Source of the DNA: Acidimicrobiales bacterium
GTDB taxonomy: Bacteria; Actinomycetota; Acidimicrobiia; Acidimicrobiales; UBA8190
Assembly (NCBI GenBank): GCA_031292675.1
Contig: JARLGQ010000115.1
Coordinates: 1-47,043, forward strand
DNA length: 47,043 bases
Direction: 5' to 3'
Below are positions 1 to 8,719 of the stretch, piece by piece (position 1 is the first letter of the stretch; every line of letters begins with the position of its first letter). A program made the translations under genes and the position numbers. A model generated the notes under the pieces. That model worked only from the letters and a program-made list of their open reading frames with translations, did no database searches and had not been told where the DNA came from.

Positions 1-336
1 AGTCGTCCGGGGTGGGCAGAAGATCCGGGTGACGGAAGACAGCGATCAGCACCTCATCGAGGTAGGCCTGAAGCGCGAGGGCCGGTGTCGGGCGGACGGG
101 GACGATGCTGTCGTCTTGGTCCGAGATCGCCGTCCGGCGGCGGCTACGAGCAAGGAAGAGCCCCACGCGCGGCGCAGCACGCAACACGCCCCTCACCCGC
201 GGATCAATCATGGGTCACCCCACAGGAGGGCGGGTCGGACACCTCTCCACCTCCCGTGGTCGGGGCTCTGCCTATGGGCCCCATCCCGATGGCGTGATCC
301 CACGTCACAGCGTGGACCTCGGGGTGGGGCCCCTGC

Positions 337-612
337 TCACCGGCCAAGGACATCGAGAGGAGGGGATTCCGCCGTCGCCGTCGCCGTCGCCGTCGCCTCG
401 TCAACCGCCGGCGCGAAGAGGTGCCAGGCACATTTCGGGCAACCCCGTGGCGCGAACGCGCTACGGCAGGCGTAGAACCGGGAGTGCAGGGCGATCACAG
501 CCTCGGCCGATGTCGTGACAGCGCAATCGGTGTTGGAACACGTGAACGTGCGATCGTCGTGGACGATCACTATTCCGTCGCAGGCTCCCACGCTCTCCGG
601 TGCCCTGAGCAT
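337..612 (-). CDS. possible small zinc-ribbon-like Cys-rich protein (internal start of the 337..1851 ORF)
   Basis: Translation MLRAPESVGACDGIVIVHDDRTFTCSNTDCAV...YACRSAFAPRGCPKCAWHLFAP has several Cys pairs (CSNTDC, CPKC); C-terminal (AT)n tail comes from a hexamer repeat. Confidence 0.35.
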   Translation of the reverse strand: MLRAPESVGACDGIVIVHDDRTFTCSNTDCAVTTSAEAVIALHSRFYACRSAFAPRGCPKCAWHLFAPAVDEATATATATAESPPLDVLGR

Positions 613-822
613 GCACTCATGCTCGCGCCTGCCGAGCCGGCTCGGGCAGAGCCGATCGGCCCCTTTTGCCCGCCTTGGGAACCTTCCGGACCGTCGATCC
701 AGTTGCCCTCCGCCGGCCGACGAAACGGCTGTCTCGGCCCGGTAGAGGCTTTCGGCTCTACCCGTCCTCCCCTCGTTGACGTACGCCAAGAGGTGCAGGT
801 TACGACGGGGAAGGGGGCCACG

Positions 823-1023
823 ATGCAGCAGACAGCCGTTCGTCCTGACACATCGGACCAGGACGAAGACACCGAGTTCGACGACCTCGAGTGGGAGTTG
901 TGCTGCTCGGCTCGGGAGGCTTCGCTGGGATTCGTCCCCTTCGCCAATCTGGACTTCGCCACACTGGCGACGGAGATGCGCCCGCCATGGGCTGAACCGG
1001 CCGAGGCGGGAGGAGACGCGTAG
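823..1023 (+). CDS. possible small acidic hypothetical protein (66 aa)
   Basis: ATG at 823 preceded by GGGGAAGGGGG; MQQTAVRPDTSDQDEDTEFDDLEWELCCSAREASLGFVPFANLDFATLATEM...; internal start of ORF 421..1023. Confidence 0.35.
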   Translation: MQQTAVRPDTSDQDEDTEFDDLEWELCCSAREASLGFVPFANLDFATLATEMRPPWAEPAEAGGDA

Positions 1024-1164
1024 CCACCCCCCCCACTCACGAGGCGGCGCCGCCGGGCTCGACCTTCGTCGGGTCGAAAGTGCGGGGTGCAACGCATGCC
1101 GATCGTCGTGGGCGGAAAGTGCGGCGGCACGGCGCGGATCGGTGGGGATCGGTAGGCTCGCCCC

Positions 1165-1569
1165 GTGATGGCCGACAACCACAAGAGCCTCCTCTTGATC
1201 CTGGCCCGAGAGCTTGCCAGCAACGTGGCCACGCCCATGTTCGTGGTGGACGTGCATGGCGTGCTGGTGTTCTACAACGAGGCCGCCGAAACGCTGTTGG
1301 GGCAGAGCTTCGCGGTGACCGGGCCCATCGGCCCCGACCAATGGGGTGGGACGATGTTTCAGCCCGAGGATCTCGATGGGAGGCCCATCACGGTGAACGA
1401 TCTTCCCTTGGTCGACACCATGAGGGAACGGAGACCCGAACACGCCCGGTTTCGCATCACCGGTCTTGACGGCGTAAAGCGCACCATCGAAGCGACCTCG
1501 TTCCCTCTGTTCGCTCACGTGGACGACCTGGCGGGGGCGGTCTCGGTCTTCTGGGAGGAGGACCAGTGA
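1165..1569 (+). CDS. PAS-domain protein (single domain)
   Basis: NVATPMFVVDVHGVLVFYNEAAETLLGQSF... ITGLDGVKRTIEATSFPLFAHVDDLAGAVSVFWE is PAS-like. Confidence 0.8.
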   Translation: MMADNHKSLLLILARELASNVATPMFVVDVHGVLVFYNEAAETLLGQSFAVTGPIGPDQWGGTMFQPEDLDGRPITVNDLPLVDTMRERRPEHARFRITGLDGVKRTIEATSFPLFAHVDDLAGAVSVFWEEDQ

Positions 1570-2474
1570 GGGCCCGGGTGTGGGGATGTCGGGGCTCGCT
1601 GCCGGCCCCTGCGTCAGACACCGTGCGCTACGGCGGCAACACTTCGTGTGTCGAGCTGGGCGTCGACAAGGACATCGTGCTCGTCTTCGATGCCGGGTCG
1701 GGGATTCGCCTGCTCGGTCGCGACCTCGCGGCGCGCGGATCTCTGGAGATCCATGTCCTGTTGACTCATCTCCATCTCGACCACCTCCAGGGTCTGGCGT
1801 TCTTCCAGCCCTTCTGGTCAGACGACGTGGAGCTGCACATCTGGGGCCCACCCTCGCCCACCTTCTCCCTGGCCGAGCGCGTAGCGGCCTATGTATCCCC
1901 GCCGCTGTTCCCCGTACACCTGTCGGACGTGCCGTCGCGCCCGGTGTTCCACGACGTGCCTGACGAGCCGTGGATGATCGGTTCCGCCCTTGTGGCGGGC
2001 TACCCGGTCGTCCATCAGGGGCCCACCATGGGCTACCGAGTGACCGCCCACCAGCGGACGCTCGCCTATATCCCCGATCACGAGCCCTCCCTCGGTGTCG
2101 ACCTGGGCCAACTCGAGCCGGATTGGATCTCGGGCTACCGGGTGGCGGAAGGAGCGGACGTGCTGCTCCATGACGCCCAGTACTCGAGTGAGGAGTACCG
2201 CACCCACGTGGGCTGGGGTCATTCCAGCATCGACCATGCGGTGACCTTTGCCGTCGCCGCTCAGGTAGACCGCCTCGTCATGTTCCATCACGACCCGGCC
2301 CACACCGATACCGAGCTCGAGTCCCTGCGCGACGAGGCACAGGCCCTGTGGGTGGGAAGGCACCCCCCGGTGTTGGCGGCCGAGGGAATGGAGCTCCGTT
2401 TGGGGCCGGAGGGAGTTGCCATCGATTCCCCTTCGTCTGCAGAGCCGTCTCAACCCGTTCCGCTGTCGGACTGA
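1566..2474 (+). CDS. MBL-fold metallo-hydrolase
   Basis: LLTHLHLDHLQG (HxHxDH) motif, GCRGSLPAP..T.RYGGNTSCVEL N-terminus; 4-bp overlap with upstream PAS gene. Confidence 0.88.
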   Translation: MRARVWGCRGSLPAPASDTVRYGGNTSCVELGVDKDIVLVFDAGSGIRLLGRDLAARGSLEIHVLLTHLHLDHLQGLAFFQPFWSDDVELHIWGPPSPTFSLAERVAAYVSPPLFPVHLSDVPSRPVFHDVPDEPWMIGSALVAGYPVVHQGPTMGYRVTAHQRTLAYIPDHEPSLGVDLGQLEPDWISGYRVAEGADVLLHDAQYSSEEYRTHVGWGHSSIDHAVTFAVAAQVDRLVMFHHDPAHTDTELESLRDEAQALWVGRHPPVLAAEGMELRLGPEGVAIDSPSSAEPSQPVPLSD

Positions 2475-2553
2475 CGTCCCCACCGGAAGGCGTCGCGCGC
2501 GGGCTGACCATCGGACGGTCGTGGGGCCCCAGCACTGCCCTTTGGGAATCAGC

Positions 2554-3639
2554 TCAGATGACCTCGGCAGCGTCGAGGTCGAGGGCGTGGCGGGAATGAC
2601 GGTCCGCCATCGTCAGGAACATCTGGTCACCCCGGGTGGTGCGCTCGACGAGCATCGAGGCGGCGACGGCCATGATGAGTCCGGACCAGGTGCCTCTCCG
2701 GTACTCCTGCCAGCACTGGTCCCAGGCGTAGTCGGTGACGCCAGCGGAGGCGAGCGCAGTGTGGTAGCCGTGCACGAGATCGGCCTCAGCGGATCGCCGT
2801 TGATCGACTCCAAGTCCGGCGCCGATGAAGTAGGCCACGTCGTTCATGCCAGGGCCGTCCGTGCACAGCTGCCAGTCGACGACGGCCACGGGGACACCGC
2901 CGGGGGTTGGATCGAAGAGCAGGTTGTCGAGCCGGTAGTCGCCGTGGACGACTGTCGAGGGTCCGGGATCGGCCAGCAGGTAGGCCTCGATGTCGGAGAA
3001 GAGGACCGACCCGGCTTGGGTGACGGCGACACTGAGATCCGTTGCATAGCGATCACGGAAGCCTTCCCACAGCCCCGGCAGCAGGCTCGCCAGGAACTGC
3101 TGGTTGGCGGCTTTGTCGCCGTGGAGCCACTCGATATCGGCAAGGGTCGGGTCGCCCCAGCGCGATGCGTGCAGCTTGACCAGCTCCTGGAGCGCTATCT
3201 GCGCCTGACCGGGTGAGCAGCCGAGGAGCTGGTCGCCTTGTTGGGCGGGGGCGAGGTCCTCGAGCAACAGGACGAAGCTGGCCGACTCCACTTCGATGTC
3301 GGCGTAGTACGCCTGTGGCGTACGGATCGGGAGCTCGGGAGCGAGTTGCTGGTAGAAGCGCACCTCGTTTTCGTAGCTGCGAAGCGCCTTGGCGGTGGCA
3401 CGGCTCGTCTCGTCGGCGGCGGGAAGCTTCGCCACGATCGTCTTCGGCGCGTCGGTCGCTCGGTCGTAGTGGAGGTCGAGCCGGACGCAGTCACACATCT
3501 GGCCCGTGCCGATGGGCTGGCACTCCGCGTCGACGACCCGGGCGCCGTCGAGAACTCGCGAGGCGCTCAGGGCGGCGGTGAGCCAGCTCGGGGTGAGATC
3601 CTCGGCCGAGTCGGCGATGGGGATGGTGGGACCGGTCAT
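2554..3639 (-). CDS. APH/choline-kinase-like phosphotransferase
   Basis: VVHGDYRLDNLLFDP...VAVVDWQLCTDGPGMNDVAYF kinase motifs; start chosen at MTGPTIPIADSAEDLTP (ORF track extends further upstream). Confidence 0.85.
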   Translation of the reverse strand: MTGPTIPIADSAEDLTPSWLTAALSASRVLDGARVVDAECQPIGTGQMCDCVRLDLHYDRATDAPKTIVAKLPAADETSRATAKALRSYENEVRFYQQLAPELPIRTPQAYYADIEVESASFVLLLEDLAPAQQGDQLLGCSPGQAQIALQELVKLHASRWGDPTLADIEWLHGDKAANQQFLASLLPGLWEGFRDRYATDLSVAVTQAGSVLFSDIEAYLLADPGPSTVVHGDYRLDNLLFDPTPGGVPVAVVDWQLCTDGPGMNDVAYFIGAGLGVDQRRSAEADLVHGYHTALASAGVTDYAWDQCWQEYRRGTWSGLIMAVAASMLVERTTRGDQMFLTMADRHSRHALDLDAAEVI

Positions 3640-4640
3640 GACGGGAGCAACCCCTCCACCACGGTGTCGGGGAAGTAGCGGTGATGGTGAGAGCCGGTGA
3701 CCTCGTAGATGGCCGTGCCGTGGCGTCCGTCGTCGGTACGCACGTGCATCTGGTTGAGGCCGCCGCGGTGGAAGGGCTCGTAGGGACGGTCGAACGTGCC
3801 CTCGGCGTCGACCACGATCCGTCGTCCGCCCTCCAGGGTGAACACGCACTGGCCGCGAAGCCCGGTGACCGACTCGCCGTGCTCACCGAATTCGATCGGC
3901 GCGCCGTCGGCCCCCACCCACTGCATGGCGTGGTCGAAATCGACGAGCGGCACCGGCTCCGAGCCGTCGGTCCCGGCCCAGCAGCCGTCGGTGAAGACCC
4001 GGGCGCCGTCGGCCAGCTCCCAATGCCATACGCCGAGGAACCCGTCGGGCAGTTGGATCTGGAACCACAGCCACAGCGGGCAGCGCCCGTGGTCACGGAT
4101 GCCCCACGAGTGGTCGCGTTGGCCCCACCATTCATCGACGTGGCGAGTGACCCCGCCCGCGGTGTAGGTGCCTTGGTAGGTGCCCGACTGGAGCATGTGG
4201 CTCTGATCCCAGATGATCTCGTCGCCGGCACGCATCGTGCCGCGACGCAGACCGTAGGGCTTGGTCCGGGCTCGGAAGGTGAGATCCATCCCGATCTCGC
4301 AGCGCTCCGGATCAGCCCACAGGTGCAACTCCTCGAAGGGACGCACCACTCGAACGCGTGCCGCGCCCACGTCGGTGGTGTGCGGGTCCCCGTCGTAAGG
4401 GCGGGCGTGGTGGCCGATGAGCCGGACGCCCGCTATGCGGCCCATCTGGAGGGAGTCCATCGACGCCCGCTGTGGGTAATGCGCCAGCGTGAGGAACAGG
4501 ATGTCGCCGAGGGCGTCCGGCCGGTGCACGCCGAAGAAATAGCTCTCGCGCCAGTGGGGGTGGTGGAGCAGGACGTTCGGCAGAGGCTCGGGAATCTGGT
4601 GAACGAAGTGCTCGTCCATGGCGGTCAGCGGTTGGGCCAT
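3636..4640 (-). CDS. DUF7064/CrtC (hydroxyneurosporene synthase)-like protein
   Basis: WWGQRDHSWGIRDHGRCPLWLWFQIQLPDG and overall beta-rich pattern; overlaps downstream phosphotransferase start by 4 bp. Confidence 0.65.
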   Translation of the reverse strand: MAQPLTAMDEHFVHQIPEPLPNVLLHHPHWRESYFFGVHRPDALGDILFLTLAHYPQRASMDSLQMGRIAGVRLIGHHARPYDGDPHTTDVGAARVRVVRPFEELHLWADPERCEIGMDLTFRARTKPYGLRRGTMRAGDEIIWDQSHMLQSGTYQGTYTAGGVTRHVDEWWGQRDHSWGIRDHGRCPLWLWFQIQLPDGFLGVWHWELADGARVFTDGCWAGTDGSEPVPLVDFDHAMQWVGADGAPIEFGEHGESVTGLRGQCVFTLEGGRRIVVDAEGTFDRPYEPFHRGGLNQMHVRTDDGRHGTAIYEVTGSHHHRYFPDTVVEGLLPS

Positions 4641-4948
4641 GTCAACGGACTCCTCACGGACAGCAGACGGGTGGCTCGGACCCGATCCCGGTATCCCACG
4701 ACATCCCCGGAATGTTCGAGCGCTCCGGGCACGGGCAACGCTTGTGCTCTGGATTCAGCGTCAGCCGATCAAAGCGCGCCCTTCTGGCGACGGCGGGCCG
4801 CCCCGTGTTCGACGATCTGCCCGTCTCGGTTTCCTTCGGCCCACTTCATTGGGTCCATCTTCGCGCCAAGGCCTCGCCCAAGCACGCACGTCGGCCCGGA
4901 GGCGCGCTGCTCCGCCCTGCGGGGCCTGAGCCGGGTAGGCCGCTTCCT

Positions 4949-5617
4949 TCAGGTTCGCTCTTGCCTGGTCGGACCCGCGCTCTGCTGCCAGAGCCCGGAA
5001 GGGACCGTTCCGTGCCAAAGCTGTGATGGTGTTTGGGCTGTCTCTTGGTACCACAGCGTTGTGGCCTGGTGGCCTTTCGAGCGCCGTTGGCTCGGGTACC
5101 CGTGAAATACCAACAGCCGACGGGGACCGTCGACGAGGACGAACATCGCCATCCCGAGAATGATCAGCGCCACGCCGACAAGGAAGAGCCAGGTCATGCT
5201 CGTCCCCACGCCCGTGAACGCCAGGGAGCCAGAGGCCGCCGTCACCGGTGTGGTGGGAGACAACGAACTGCCCGCAGTCAACGGGGCCAGGGCCTTCGGC
5301 GTCGTCGAGGTCGTCGTCGTCGACGCCGTTGTTGACGTCGTCGACGGCGTCGTAGACGTCGTAGGGGTCGTGGAAGTCGTAGACGCCGTCGTGGTAGAGG
5401 ACGGAGTCGGGTAGGTCGTCGTAGTGGTCGCGCCGTAGGAGCTTCCGTCGTGGGGTGAGGCGCCGGTCACCGCGAGGACCGGAGCCGCCCCGCTGGCCGT
5501 AGCCATAGTGATCCCCAGGACAGCTGAACCGCTGAATCCAAGGACCAGTGACAAACCCAACCCGGCGCCGCGCAGCCGGGAACTCGTGGCGGACATGTAC
5601 CTCGGGCTTCGACTCAT
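4949..5617 (-). CDS. secreted Ser/Thr-rich protein with LAFTG-like sorting motif and C-terminal TM
   Basis: N-terminal signal-like segment, long Thr/Ser tract, then LAFTGVGTSMTWLFLVGVALIILGMAMFVLVDGPRR. Confidence 0.65.
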   Translation of the reverse strand: MSRSPRYMSATSSRLRGAGLGLSLVLGFSGSAVLGITMATASGAAPVLAVTGASPHDGSSYGATTTTTYPTPSSTTTASTTSTTPTTSTTPSTTSTTASTTTTSTTPKALAPLTAGSSLSPTTPVTAASGSLAFTGVGTSMTWLFLVGVALIILGMAMFVLVDGPRRLLVFHGYPSQRRSKGHQATTLWYQETAQTPSQLWHGTVPSGLWQQSAGPTRQERT

Positions 5618-6268
5618 CGATCAACTCCCGCCTTGGTCGTTTGGCCTCAACTCGCCTGCTTCGGACGTCGATGACGGCTTCCGGAGGGTGCTCCACACCT
5701 TTCTCCCTTTGCGTTCCCGTGCCATCCCCACATTTGAGGAACCGCGAACCGTGACCCGAGGCGTACCCTTCGTGAGACCGACCAGCATGCCTCAGCCATG
5801 CACCGAGTTCACGGTGGGCGCACTCATCGACCACGTCGATGGGCGTCCCAGGGGGCGAACGCGCTCGCGCACCACTGGCGCGAGGCGCCAGGCACCGACA
5901 CGGGCCCAGGCTGCAACCCTCCACCCCGGCTGGCGGGACACATCGCCGGGCACGTGCGGGAACTCGGCAACGATGCGAGCTTGCCTTGACCACGTGGCCA
6001 CGCTCGTACCGAGCGCTTCGATCCCCGCCCGGTGGGGACTTCGGTGGACGTTGCACCCGACGCAAAGACTCCTCGACCGGATCGTGGCGATCACCGGCCG
6101 TGCCCGTAGCGCGACATCGCCCGTCGAACCTGCCGTCGAGCTTTCGGAGCGTCGATAGTCAAGACTGTCCGAGGCCCGCCCGTGGCATGGGATGTGGCGT
6201 CACGGTATCGTCTTGATCAATAGAGATGGCGATGACGAGGGCTCGGGCAACGGCAACATGGACTCCTG

Positions 6269-6748
6269 ATGAGCGGACCTGACCTTCCCCACCCTGGTTC
6301 CCATTTCCGAAAAGGCACCCTCGAGCGACTCCGTCGTGCGAAGGGCCAGAGGGCGCGAGTCGCCTCTCTCGCTGGTGTTCTGTTGCTCGTCGCCGCTGGG
6401 ATCTCCTTGGCTGTGGTCCTATCCCCCTCGAACGGCGGCGGCTTTCACGGGCCGCTTGGATCCAACCCCAAGGGCCCCGGGTTTACGTCGGGCACCGGGA
6501 ACACCGGAACAGGGAACACGGGCACCGGGAACACAGAAGCAGGGAGCACCGGAACAGGGAACACCGGAACAGGGAACACCGGCACGGCGAACTCGAGCAC
6601 GGCGGTCGCGGGCAACGGGAACACCGGAACCGGGAACACCGGCACGGCGAACCCGAGCACGGGGATCACGAGCAGCGGGAACACCGGCACTGCGTCAGGG
6701 AGCTCTGCAAGCGGTAGCGGTGTGAACGCCACGATACCCGGGAACTGA
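6269..6748 (+). CDS. single-TM protein with extracytoplasmic Gly/Asn/Thr pentapeptide repeats
   Basis: VASLAGVLLLVAAGISLAVVLS TM followed by (GTGNT)n; 15-bp periodic DNA. Confidence 0.65.
   Translation: MSGPDLPHPGSHFRKGTLERLRRAKGQRARVASLAGVLLLVAAGISLAVVLSPSNGGGFHGPLGSNPKGPGFTSGTGNTGTGNTGTGNTEAGSTGTGNTGTGNTGTANSSTAVAGNGNTGTGNTGTANPSTGITSSGNTGTASGSSASGSGVNATIPGN
6490..6700 (+). repeat. 15-bp-period coding repeat (GTGNT pentapeptide)
   Basis: Recurring gggaacaccggaaca / ggcaccgggaacacc units. Confidence 0.8.
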
Positions 6749-6791
6749 AGGCTCGGGCCGTGGGCCGGCCGGCGGCGGGTCAGCCGGAGTC

Positions 6792-7976
6792 CTACCCCAG
6801 ACGAAGCGTCTCAAGGGGCTCGAGTCGTGCCGCCTTGATGGACGGATAAAGCCCTGCTGCCACGGAGACGAACAGGGCAAGACCCATCCAGATCGGGATG
6901 TCCCCGTACGCGATCACGACAACCCAGCCTGCGAACGCCGACACGACATAGACGACTCCCACTCCTAGCACCGCTCCGATCACTCCGCCGAGCACACCGA
7001 CGAACAGCGATTCCAACAAGAACTGTCCACCGATCTTGGAACGGCTGTGACCCACGGCGCGGCGAATTCCTATCTCTGCCGAGCGCTGGATGACGGAGAT
7101 CGACATGACGTTCGCAATTCCGATGCCACCAACCGTCAACGCCAGCAGACCAGCGAGCAATGCGACCTCCTGCAGGGTCCTGTTGGCCTGCGCCGCTGCC
7201 TGGAGCACGTCGCTGGGGATCTTCGTCGACACCTGATCGGGCCCACCAAGGTTGATCGCCGTCGGGATCACGTTGGCAGTCCCTTGCGTGGTACCGGGAA
7301 CGGCGCGGATGTACAGCTGATTGGGCAACCCGTTGGTTCCCAGGACGTGCTTGGCCGCCCACTGGGTGACGAAGGCGGCGTTGTCGAGGTCCGGATCGAG
7401 TGCGACTGGACCGAGCACACCGACCACCCCGAAATTGGTGCCGTTGAGCAGAATCGTCCGAACCTCACCAGGCAGGTAACCGTACTGCCGGGCGATTCCC
7501 GAGCCCAGGACCACCGACCGCAGGTGGAGCTGGCTGTCGCTGGTATCCAACCAGCGCCCGTCGAGCAGCGGCACATCGAGGACGGAGGGAAGGTTGTCGT
7601 CGGCGGCTCGCACCGGCACCGGGAAGGCCTGGTAATAGCTGCTGGCCCCTTGGATGGGCAGGGAGATGACACCGGAGAGATTCGTGGTGGCAGCGGCACT
7701 GGTGACGGTCGAGACATTCTCCACTCGTTGCACGGCGTTGCTCGGAAAGGTCGGATTCTGCGAACCGAAGGTGCCACCCGCTTGGGCGATGATGAGGTTC
7801 GTCCCGAGTTGCGACAGTTGCGCTTGCAGGGCACCTTTGGCGCTCTCGGTCAACCCGACCGCGCTGACCATCGCGGCCACTCCGATGACCGGACCAAGCA
7901 GGATCAGCAACGTGCGGACCTTCCGGGCCTTGAGGCCGGCCCAAGCCACACCGACGAGGTCGCGCACCTCGTTCAT
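6792..7976 (-). CDS. ABC transporter permease, MacB/FtsX-like
   Basis: VRTLLILLGPVIGVAAMVSAVGLTESAKGAL; GGIGIANVMSISVIQRSAEIGIRRAVGHSRSKIGGQFLLESLFVGVLGG. Confidence 0.92.
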   Translation of the reverse strand: MNEVRDLVGVAWAGLKARKVRTLLILLGPVIGVAAMVSAVGLTESAKGALQAQLSQLGTNLIIAQAGGTFGSQNPTFPSNAVQRVENVSTVTSAAATTNLSGVISLPIQGASSYYQAFPVPVRAADDNLPSVLDVPLLDGRWLDTSDSQLHLRSVVLGSGIARQYGYLPGEVRTILLNGTNFGVVGVLGPVALDPDLDNAAFVTQWAAKHVLGTNGLPNQLYIRAVPGTTQGTANVIPTAINLGGPDQVSTKIPSDVLQAAAQANRTLQEVALLAGLLALTVGGIGIANVMSISVIQRSAEIGIRRAVGHSRSKIGGQFLLESLFVGVLGGVIGAVLGVGVVYVVSAFAGWVVVIAYGDIPIWMGLALFVSVAAGLYPSIKAARLEPLETLRLG

Positions 7977-8719
7977 CGAGGTGCTTCCAACCGCCGTTCA
8001 TCGGCGACGATACGACCGTCTCTCATCGACACCTTGCGGCGCGCCGTCCCGGCCACGGCTTGATCGTGCGTCACCATGACAACAGCGCGCTCCGGTGATT
8101 CGAGGCCCTTGAAGATCTCGAGCACATTGGCGGCGTTCACAGAGTCCAGAGCACCGGTGGGCTCGTCGGCAAGGATGACGAGGGGATCGGTCACGATGGC
8201 CCGGGCCAGGGCGACTCGTTGTTGCTCACCCCCCGACATCTGGACCGGTCGATGGTCGGCGCGCTCGGCGAGTCCGAAGCGATCCAAGGCTTGATAGGCC
8301 CGCTCACGACGGTCTCTCGGCCGCAGCTCCCGGTAGAGCAGGGCGGTCTCGACATTGCCAAGAGCGGTCAGATGCGGGATGAGGTGGAATTGCTGGAAGA
8401 CGAACCCGATGGAGTTGCCACGCAGCTTCGAGCGGGTCGGGTCGTCGAGCGTGCTCACGTCCTGGCCGGCGATGCGGATGGTGCCCGATGTCGGGAGATC
8501 GAGGACACCGAGCAAGCCCAGCATGGTGGACTTGCCCGAGCCCGACGGCCCCACGATCGACATGTAGTCACCTGGGAAGATCCGCAGGGAGACGTCGCGC
8601 AGCGCATAGACCTCCACCTCTTCGCCGTAGACACGGGAGACCTGATCCAGCTCGAGAAGGGGATGATCGCTGGTCCGAGGCGCGCCATAGGGCAGTGTGT
8701 CCGATGACGTGGCGCTCAC
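7973..8719 (-). CDS. ABC transporter ATP-binding protein, MacB/LolD-like
   Basis: Walker [10 protein letters not shown], signature [15 protein letters not shown], Walker [13 protein letters not shown]. Confidence 0.96.
   Translation of the reverse strand: MSATSSDTLPYGAPRTSDHPLLELDQVSRVYGEEVEVYALRDVSLRIFPGDYMSIVGPSGSGKSTMLGLLGVLDLPTSGTIRIAGQDVSTLDDPTRSKLRGNSIGFVFQQFHLIPHLTALGNVETALLYRELRPRDRRERAYQALDRFGLAERADHRPVQMSGGEQQRVALARAIVTDPLVILADEPTGALDSVNAANVLEIFKGLESPERAVVMVTHDQAVAGTARRKVSMRDGRIVADERRLEAPR

Noticed and set aside
3681-5105. Long plus-strand ORF (474 aa), and similar long antisense ORFs at 337..1851, 4761..6065, 7047..8063, 11909..13597, 22507..24084, 32626..34293, 36892..37911
   Set aside because: Antisense to well-supported genes, compositionally biased, no recognisable motifs; typical of high-GC shadow ORFs.
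5618-6268. ORFs in the 5.6-6.3 kb gap (5508..6158 +, 5792..6094 -, 5839..6216 +)
   Set aside because: No consistent coding signal, motif or ribosome site; treated as intergenic.
6490-6700. CRISPR-like short direct repeats (also at 19926-20010)
   Set aside because: 15-bp in-frame degenerate coding repeats without unique spacers.
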